DNA from: Archangium lipolyticum
Lineage (GTDB): Bacteria; Myxococcota; Myxococcia; Myxococcales; Myxococcaceae
Direction: 5' to 3'
Assembly (NCBI RefSeq): GCF_024623785.1
Contig: NZ_JANKBZ010000005.1
Location: 62,001 to 126,000, forward strand
DNA length: 64,000 nt
Numbering within the stretch: the first letter of the stretch is position 1; each line of letters starts with the position of its first letter. Made by a program: the position numbers and the translations under genes. This document shows, piece by piece, positions 58,151 to 64,000 of the stretch. Under the pieces are notes generated by a model. That model saw nothing but the letters and a program-made list of their open reading frames with translations, did not search any database and was not told the DNA's origin.

Positions 58151-61100
58151 ATGGCCACCTACCCCGCGTCGCCCCGGGAAGCGTTCCAGCAGCTGCGCAC
58201 CCTGTCCGAGCAGCTCGCGGTGCCCGAGAGCCGCCCGCGTGCCCTCGCGGAGCTGCGGGAGCTGGCCGGGCTCGCCCGGGACAAGCCCGAGGGCGCGCCC
58301 CTGCGGCTCGGCTCGGTGGTGGTGGCGGTGGGCTCCTCCCAGGAGCGGCTGGAGTTGCTGCTGCTGCCCTCCATCTTCTCGCCCGAGGCCTGGGCCCACA
58401 CCTTCCTGGAGGGACTGTTGAAGGTCCCCCTCGATGAGTACGCCGGCAAGCGGCTGGTGGAGGTGGGCGCGGGCTCGGGGTGGGTGTGCATCGCGCTGGC
58501 CCGCTTCACCCGGCTGGCGCACATCCTCGGGGTGGACCTCAATCCCCACTCGGCGCCCGTGGCGTGGTGCAACGCCTGGCTCAACGGGGACGAGGCGCTG
58601 GTGTCGCGGCTCTCCTTCGGGGAGAGCGACCTGCTGCGCCAGGTGGCCGGGCCGGAGCCGTGGGACTTCGTGGTGGGCTGCATTCCGCAGGTGCTGCGCG
58701 GCGAGGGGTTGCCGGCGGAGGTATCCCAGGCCGACGAGCAGGCCCTGTACGACCTGTCCAACTACTGCGCCATCCAGAACGTTTACGAGGACCACTTCGG
58801 GCTGGGGCTCATCGCGCGGCTGCTGGACGAGGTGCCCGAGCGCCTGGCGCCGGACGGGCGGCTGCTGCTCAACCTCGCGGGGCGGCCCGGGCGGGCCATC
58901 ATCGAGCGCATGTTCACCCGGCGCGGCTTCACCACCCGGGTGCGCGTGGCGCGGCGGGTGATGCAGGCGGCGGACACGGACATCCGCCCCCTGGTGGCGC
59001 TGGAGCAGCGCACGCAGCGCGAGTTCGAATTCTTCATGGAGGCGCACAGCCCCGAGCCCCTGCGCGCCGCCACCGCGCTCGGGTGGCTGGCCGCGGGTCA
59101 TCCCATCTGGCACGAGGTGGCGGTATGGGAGGCGAGGCTCGCCCTGCCGCGCGAGACGCTCGCGTTGCGCGCCGCCCTGCGCGCCCTGGGCCTGCCCCGG
59201 TTGCAGGAGGCGCTGGACCTGGCGGCCTCCCCGCCCGAGCAGCTCGGCTTCGTGGCCGGGCTGGCTGAGCGTCTGGCCCGCTCGCCCTTCCTTCCGTACG
59301 CGCACGAGTCCGGGGACCTCAGCCTGCGCCAGCTCGTGGCGCGCTACCTGGGACGCTTCTTCGAGCTGCGGCTCGCGGAGGAGGAACTCTTCGTGGCGCC
59401 CGAGCGCGAGCAGGCGGTGTACTCGCTGCTGCTGGCCACCTGCGACGAGGGCGACGGAGTGCTCGTGTCGCACAACCTGCACGGCGTGTACGCGCCGGTG
59501 CTGGCCAAGGCGGGCGTGCACGTCACCGTCACGCACAACACGCTGGGGGAGATCCGCCGGCTGTTGGGGGCGTTCGACGTGAAGGTGGTGCTGCTGTCGG
59601 TGGAGCCCGGGGAGCGCGCCAACATGGCGGAGCTGCGGGACATCCTCGCCGAGGCGGAGCGGCGGGGCATCCTGGTGGTGCTCGACGAGAGCCCCTTCTT
59701 CAACATCACCGCCGAGGTGGAGCCGCGCACGCTCTTCGAGTTCCTGGCCCGCGAGCCGCACACCTCGCACCTGGTGGTGCTGTACGGGCTCATCAAGAAC
59801 GCCGTCTTCCCGGACTGGGAGCTGACGCTGCTGCTGCCGGTGCCGGAGCGCCTGCGAGAGGACCTGGAGGTGGCGGCGGAGGTGACGTACTCGCGCATCA
59901 GCACGCTGGTGCAGTGGTTCTACGAGCGCACCTTCGCGGAGCTGCTCACCTTCCGCATCGCCTTCGCGGAGCCGCGGCCCCCGCCCGCGCGCCCGGTGCC
60001 GGAGGTGCCCCTGCCGCGCTCCAAGCGCATCGCCCGGCTGGCGGGCTTCCCGGCCTTCGCGCCCAAGGTGTTCCGCGTCGACGACCCGGAGCTCATCCGC
60101 CTGGACTACGGGGAGAACGAGTACCCCCTGCCGCAACCGTTGATGGAGGGGCTGGTGGCGGCGTGCGCGGCGCCGCGCGACTCGGGGACGCAGCACGGGT
60201 TGGCGGAGTCGGTGGCGGCCTTCCTGCTGGAGACGCGGGGCGTGCGCTACACGCCCGAGGAGATATTGCTCGCGCCCGGGGTGTGGCCGCTGGTGCACCA
60301 CCTGGGCGTGGCGCTGCGGCGGATGTTGGGACGTGCTCCGCGCGTGTTCGTGGCCACCCCCTGCTACGGCGTGTTGCCACCCGCGTGGGTGGCCGCCGGG
60401 GCCGAGGTGGACCTGGCGCCCCTGTCCGCCCTTCAGGCGCGGCGGGGGCCGGGCGCTCCGGACGTGGTGGTCATCTCGCAGCCCTCCAACCCCGCCGGGT
60501 ACTACCTGTCCCACGAGGAGCTGGTGGGCCTGGCCGCGTACGTGGTGGAGCAGCGCTGCCTGCTCGTCTCGGATGAAATCTTCGGGTTGGTGAACCTCTC
60601 CAACCCGACGGCGGAGACGGTGCACGGCCCGGTGGGACTGGAGGCGACGGTGCCGGGCATCGGCGCGCGGACGGTGGTGCTCGGGGGCCTGTCCAAGGAG
60701 TTCGCGGCGGGTGGCCTGCGCGTGGGGTGGATGGCGACACGGGACCGGGCGCTGGCGGCGGCGGTGCGGGAGAGCGCGCCGGGCGTGTTGCACCTGGCCA
60801 CGGCGCGGGCGGCTTCGCGTCTCTACGCGGCCTATGCGCGCAGCCCGGAGGGGAAGCTGCTCTACCCGGAGCGGCACCGGGCCCTGCGCGAGTTCCTCGC
60901 GCGCATGCGGAGGGATCTCGCGGAGAAGCGGGAGCTCATCGCCGAGGCTCTGCCCGAGGACGGAAGGGCCGAGACGGTGGAGGCCGGAGGCCTCTTCCTG
61001 GCGCCGAGGGTGACCTCCTGGCTGGGACGCGAGGTGGACGGGGAGCGGCTCACCGTGGAGAACCTGCCCGCGGTGGTGTACGCGCGCACGCACGTGGTGC

Positions 61101-61219
61101 TGAACGGAGGGGACTGGTGTGGAGACCCGGCGCGGATGCGCGTGGTCTTCTCCATTCCCCGCGAGACGTTGCTGAAGGCACGGGAGCGGTTGCTGGCCTT
61201 CGCGGCCGACCTGCGCTGA
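58151..61219 (+). CDS. methionine S-methyltransferase homolog (MTase plus two PLP-fold domains)
   Basis: 1022 residues with the plan of plant methionine S-methyltransferase: an AdoMet methyltransferase (about 60-350; motif I VEVGAGSGW, motif IV VVGCIPQVL), then a first aminotransferase-fold domain (375-640), then a second (660-1020). Landmarks I recall from the plant enzyme are kept: LSNYCAIQ, FGLGLIAR, MQAADTDI and the FEFFM stretch. The first fold has Lys549 in GLIKNAVFPDW and the second Lys849 in GLSKEFAAGGLRVGW, the Schiff-base position of aminotransferases. Predicted product is S-methylmethionine. Not tested by alignment here. Confidence 0.85.
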   Translation: MATYPASPREAFQQLRTLSEQLAVPESRPRALAELRELAGLARDKPEGAPLRLGSVVVAVGSSQERLELLLLPSIFSPEAWAHTFLEGLLKVPLDEYAGKRLVEVGAGSGWVCIALARFTRLAHILGVDLNPHSAPVAWCNAWLNGDEALVSRLSFGESDLLRQVAGPEPWDFVVGCIPQVLRGEGLPAEVSQADEQALYDLSNYCAIQNVYEDHFGLGLIARLLDEVPERLAPDGRLLLNLAGRPGRAIIERMFTRRGFTTRVRVARRVMQAADTDIRPLVALEQRTQREFEFFMEAHSPEPLRAATALGWLAAGHPIWHEVAVWEARLALPRETLALRAALRALGLPRLQEALDLAASPPEQLGFVAGLAERLARSPFLPYAHESGDLSLRQLVARYLGRFFELRLAEEELFVAPEREQAVYSLLLATCDEGDGVLVSHNLHGVYAPVLAKAGVHVTVTHNTLGEIRRLLGAFDVKVVLLSVEPGERANMAELRDILAEAERRGILVVLDESPFFNITAEVEPRTLFEFLAREPHTSHLVVLYGLIKNAVFPDWELTLLLPVPERLREDLEVAAEVTYSRISTLVQWFYERTFAELLTFRIAFAEPRPPPARPVPEVPLPRSKRIARLAGFPAFAPKVFRVDDPELIRLDYGENEYPLPQPLMEGLVAACAAPRDSGTQHGLAESVAAFLLETRGVRYTPEEILLAPGVWPLVHHLGVALRRMLGRAPRVFVATPCYGVLPPAWVAAGAEVDLAPLSALQARRGPGAPDVVVISQPSNPAGYYLSHEELVGLAAYVVEQRCLLVSDEIFGLVNLSNPTAETVHGPVGLEATVPGIGARTVVLGGLSKEFAAGGLRVGWMATRDRALAAAVRESAPGVLHLATARAASRLYAAYARSPEGKLLYPERHRALREFLARMRRDLAEKRELIAEALPEDGRAETVEAGGLFLAPRVTSWLGREVDGERLTVENLPAVVYARTHVVLNGGDWCGDPARMRVVFSIPRETLLKARERLLAFAADLR

Positions 61220-61381
61220 AAGCCTGTCGCGGCGCGTCAGTGTTCATCCCCGAAAACTCCCCGCGTCCGTGATGTGACGGCGGGGCCGCCCACCCTTCCC
61301 GGCTCCGTGCATTCCAGGTATCCCGGGGTTCCGGTCTGATAGGGACCGGGAATCCGGCGCCACGCGCCGTGGGGGGATGTC

Positions 61382-62377
61382 ATGGCGAACCTGAGGAATC
61401 TGCCTCGTCAGGCTTTGGGGGATCTGCAATTCAAGCTGCGCCACCTGCCCCTGGTGGGGACGCTGCGAAACATGCTCGTGAGCGCGCCACCGGAGCTGTC
61501 GAGCCCGGTGCCCCGGGACTCGGGCCTGGTGGATGCGGAGCGGGTGGAGACGTACCGGCGCGCCATCGAGCGCTACGTGAAGCCGGGCCACGTGGTGGTG
61601 GACGTGGGCACGGGCAATGGCCTGCGGGCCTTCCTCGCGGCGAAGCACGGTCCCCGGAAGCTGTACGCGGTGGATGCCTCGCGCAATCTGGACACGGCCC
61701 GCTGGGTGGCCCGCCGCAACGGGCTCTCGGACATCGAGTTCGTGCGCGTGGACAGCTCGCGCTTCCAGCCCCCGGAGAAGGCGGACGTCCTGCTGCATGA
61801 CCAGGTGGGGGACGCGCTCTTCGACACGGGGCTGGTGCCCCGGCTGTTGAACCTGCGCGACCGGGTGCTGGCGCGCGGCGGCCGCATCCTGCCCAACCGC
61901 TTCGAGGTCTTCTTCGAGCCGGTGCAGCTGCGCGAGGAGGCGCGCCTGCCCTTCATCTGGAACCAGCGTCTGCCCAGCGTGGACTTCAGCTGCCTGCAGG
62001 TGCTGCGGGACACGATGGACCCCGCGTACTTCACCCGCTTCATCCGGCCCCAGGACGTGGAGCGGTTGCTGTGCGACCCCGAGCCCGCCTTCGCCCTCGA
62101 CCTGGAGACGCTGCGGGCCGGCGCGCTGCCGCAGCGCCTGCGCCTGTCCCGGCCGGTGGTGCGCGAGGGCCGCATGGACGGCCTGTGCCTCTTCTACCGG
62201 TCCCGCTTCGACTCGGAGCTGTCCTTCGACACCTTCCCCGAGCGCCAGCGGGCTTGTACTCCAGTGCTACTGCTGCGGACGGATCCGCGGGACTTTGCCC
62301 GCTACGAGACGGTTCACGTGGAACTGTCGTTGCCGGAGCTGCCGGACATCACCACATGGCGGTGGAGCTTCCAGTGA
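61382..62377 (+). CDS. PRMT-like class I methyltransferase
   Basis: 331 residues. AdoMet motif I DVGTGNGLRAFLAAKHGP, then LYAVDAS, and a C-terminal beta-barrel-like part with PNRFEVFFEPVQL, as in protein arginine methyltransferases. The double-glutamate loop of eukaryotic PRMTs is not kept (DQVGDALFD). The substrate is therefore open. Translation starts at the ATG of a GGGGGGAT leader; about 160 nt downstream of the MMT gene. Confidence 0.82.
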   Translation: MANLRNLPRQALGDLQFKLRHLPLVGTLRNMLVSAPPELSSPVPRDSGLVDAERVETYRRAIERYVKPGHVVVDVGTGNGLRAFLAAKHGPRKLYAVDASRNLDTARWVARRNGLSDIEFVRVDSSRFQPPEKADVLLHDQVGDALFDTGLVPRLLNLRDRVLARGGRILPNRFEVFFEPVQLREEARLPFIWNQRLPSVDFSCLQVLRDTMDPAYFTRFIRPQDVERLLCDPEPAFALDLETLRAGALPQRLRLSRPVVREGRMDGLCLFYRSRFDSELSFDTFPERQRACTPVLLLRTDPRDFARYETVHVELSLPELPDITTWRWSFQ

Positions 62378-62387
62378 GGGTAACCAC

Positions 62388-63209
62388 CTGCGTGTCTCCA
62401 GCTTCGTTCCGCTCCTCCTGTTGCTGAGCCTGCCCGCCGGGGCGCAGTCCCCCGCGGGCCAACCGGCCGCCAGCAAGCCGCGCACCCTGGCCGGCCGCTG
62501 CGGCTCGGCCAACTGGGTCTGCGTGTCCCGCTGCATCGACGTGACGTGCGTGGACCGCTGCCTGGCCAAGGGGTGCGAGGAGGCGCTGAAGTCGCTCGGG
62601 GACTGCGCCGCGAAGTCCGGCTGCGGTGCGGATGATTCGGCCTGCGTGGCCCGTACCTGCGGGCCGCAGTGCGGACGCACCTTCGAGCCCGCGCCGCCCA
62701 GCCCCGAGAAGGAGACCACGGACCCGTGCGCGGATGCCTCGATGGGCTCTGGAAAGGTGCCCGAGGAGGTGGTGGGCCGTTGGACCCTGGAGGCGGCGAG
62801 CCTGCGGCCCAACGAAAGGGCCCGCGTCGTCGGTGGCGAGGGCACGGAGGACGCGAAGCCACGGCCGGATTACGAGCGCTGGCTGGAGGTGACGCCCCAG
62901 GGCTGCTTCGTCCTGAGCACGAAGCTGGAGGACGCCACGCTGGGCAAGGGCAACGAGCTGCAGGTCCGCTCCTGGGGCGCCTTCCAGGTGGACGAGAAGA
63001 AGGACACGGTGGACCTGAAGACGAAGTCCGGACAGGCGGTGGGGACGGTGTGCGGCAAGCCGCGCGTCATCGGTCTGTCGAAAGAGCGCTTCGAGCCGGG
63101 CCGTCCCTACAAATACGATGTGGAGGGGGACACGCTCACGCTCACGGCGCAGACGCCCTCCAAGCAGACGTTCCAGTTCCGCCGGCAGAAGCCGGAAGAG
63201 ACGAAGTAG
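62388..63209 (+). CDS. cysteine-rich secreted protein with apparent CTG start
   Basis: 273 residues. A signal peptide (RVSSFVPLLLLLSLPAGAQ) is followed by about 100 residues with many cysteines (CGSANWVCVSRC, DVTCVDRCLAKGC, CGPQC) and a beta-rich C-terminal domain. No ATG, GTG or TTG begins the signal peptide in frame; CTG at 62388, with GAGGG 6-7 nt upstream, fits. An alternative TTG at 62295 would overlap the previous gene by 83 nt. Confidence 0.65.
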   Translation: MRVSSFVPLLLLLSLPAGAQSPAGQPAASKPRTLAGRCGSANWVCVSRCIDVTCVDRCLAKGCEEALKSLGDCAAKSGCGADDSACVARTCGPQCGRTFEPAPPSPEKETTDPCADASMGSGKVPEEVVGRWTLEAASLRPNERARVVGGEGTEDAKPRPDYERWLEVTPQGCFVLSTKLEDATLGKGNELQVRSWGAFQVDEKKDTVDLKTKSGQAVGTVCGKPRVIGLSKERFEPGRPYKYDVEGDTLTLTAQTPSKQTFQFRRQKPEETK

Positions 63210-63214
63210 GAAGA

Positions 63215-64000
63215 ATGTCCGAGCGGATGACGCACGTGGACGCGGCGTGGCTCCAGATGGAGGAGCCCACGAGCCTGATGGTCATCACGGCGGTGCTCTG
63301 GTTCGATGAGCCCGTGGACCCGGAGCGGCTGGCGGAGGTGGTGCGCGAGCGGCTGGTGGAGCGCTACCCGCGCTTCCGGCAGCGCGTGGTGACGGGCGGG
63401 GTGCTGGGGGCGCCCCGCTGGGAGGAGGACCCGGGCTTCCGGTTGGAGGCGCACCTGCGGCACACGGAGCTGCCAGCGCCCGGAGACCGCGCCGGGCTGG
63501 AAGCGCTGGTGGGCGCGTCCATGAGCACGCCCCTGGATTTCTCGCGACCGCTCTGGGAGCTGCACCTCATCCAGGGATACGAGGCGGGGGGCGCGCTGCT
63601 GATGCGCGTGCACCACTGCATCTCGGACGGCATCTCGCTGGCGAGGGTGCTGCTGTCGCTGACGGATGATGGCGCGGGGGGTGGCCGGGCGTCCGTGGGC
63701 ATCGAGGAGGAGGCGGAGACGCCAGGGGCGCTGGCGCGCCTGCTGCGGGGCGCGCGCACGGTGGTGGGCTCGACACGGTCGGCGTGGAAGCGGGGCTCGG
63801 AGCTGCTGGCCGAGCCCATCCAGCTCATGGACCTGGCGGTGGAGGGCGCGCGAGGGGCCTCGGCGCTGAGCAGACTGCTGACGCTGACACAGGACCCACC
63901 GTCTCCCCTCAAGGGCCAGCTCGGAACGGAGAAGCGGGTGGCCTGGTCGCGGCCGGTTCCGGTGGGGAGGATGAGGGAGATCGGCCACGGCACCGGGAGC
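63215..64000 (+). CDS. wax ester synthase/diacylglycerol acyltransferase (3' end cut)
   Basis: The open frame runs to the end of the window, 262 codons. The WS/DGAT active-site motif is HHCISDG (His133, His134, Asp138), with MTHVDAAWLQMEEP at the N-terminus as in the family. It makes neutral lipid from fatty acyl-CoA and an alcohol or diacylglycerol; M. xanthus accumulates neutral lipid during development. Five nucleotides after the cysteine-rich gene. Confidence 0.9.
   Translation, partial: MSERMTHVDAAWLQMEEPTSLMVITAVLWFDEPVDPERLAEVVRERLVERYPRFRQRVVTGGVLGAPRWEEDPGFRLEAHLRHTELPAPGDRAGLEALVGASMSTPLDFSRPLWELHLIQGYEAGGALLMRVHHCISDGISLARVLLSLTDDGAGGGRASVGIEEEAETPGALARLLRGARTVVGSTRSAWKRGSELLAEPIQLMDLAVEGARGASALSRLLTLTQDPPSPLKGQLGTEKRVAWSRPVPVGRMREIGHGTGS

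Noticed and set aside
56975-61093. 1372-codon minus-strand open frame opposite the monooxygenase and MMT genes
   Set aside because: Low-complexity antisense shadow; the plus-strand proteins have clear families.

Overview
The window is very GC-rich, gene-dense DNA from a myxobacterium, most likely suborder Cystobacterineae and perhaps a Cystobacter/Archangium-type genus. The lineage call is inference. It rests on the gene families (several Ser/Thr kinases, PilZ and DUF4388 domains, standalone MshEN, orphan regulators, lipoprotein toxins) and on one diagnostic locus: a histidine kinase and an NtrC-like regulator, then a small-RNA region, then convergent nuoN. That is the arrangement I recall around the Pxr developmental small RNA of Myxococcus xanthus.

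Layout. (a) 1-5.2 kb: 3' part of a sensor kinase, a sigma-54 activator, and four tandem ~300-bp units. Each unit has a pair of dyads, a perfect -24/-12 sigma-54 promoter, a ~125-nt structured RNA with a seven-cytosine loop, and an intrinsic terminator; I read this as four pxr paralogs. (b) 5.2-13.5 kb, minus strand: complex I genes nuoE-F-J-K-L-M-N with 4-nt overlaps at several joins. (c) 13.6-20 kb: PilZ-receiver protein, a Ser/Thr pseudokinase, serB, a standalone MshEN protein, DUF309 and CPXCG proteins, a small heat-shock protein and an HTH-receiver protein. (d) 20-27.6 kb: pyrG-kdsA-kdsC, an MsbA-like ABC exporter, kdsB and wecB, mainly envelope sugar/LPS functions. (e) 27.6-41.3 kb: lipoprotein, Ser/Thr kinase, RluA-type pseudouridine synthase, App1-like phosphatase, stress-type small proteins, GNAT, purF, ceramidase-like protein, yhbY, a GYF/DUF4388/J-domain/TPR scaffold, a secreted four-repeat cysteine protein and a TauE/SafE-type permease. 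(f) 41.4-43.3 kb: lower-GC accessory island with a lipoprotein nuclease toxin (AHH type) and an Imm11-type immunity protein. (g) 43.3-50 kb, minus strand: propionyl-CoA carboxylase subunits and a split methylmalonyl-CoA mutase. (h) 50-56.9 kb: secreted protein, M3 oligopeptidase, VUT transporter and several unrecognised proteins. (i) 57-64 kb: FAD monooxygenase, a 1022-residue plant-type methionine S-methyltransferase homolog, a PRMT-like methyltransferase, a cysteine-rich secreted protein, and the start of a wax ester synthase/DGAT that runs off the end.

How it fits together. The kinase and sigma-54 activator at the left edge are the obvious controllers of the adjacent RNA array, because every copy carries a sigma-54 promoter and shared upstream dyads. 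The pyrG/kdsA/kdsC/kdsB/ABC/wecB block supplies CTP, KDO and CMP-KDO for lipopolysaccharide and related envelope sugars. The carboxylase/mutase block converts propionyl-CoA to succinyl-CoA. The toxin/immunity pair would act in kin discrimination. No tRNA, rRNA, CRISPR array or insertion sequence was seen.
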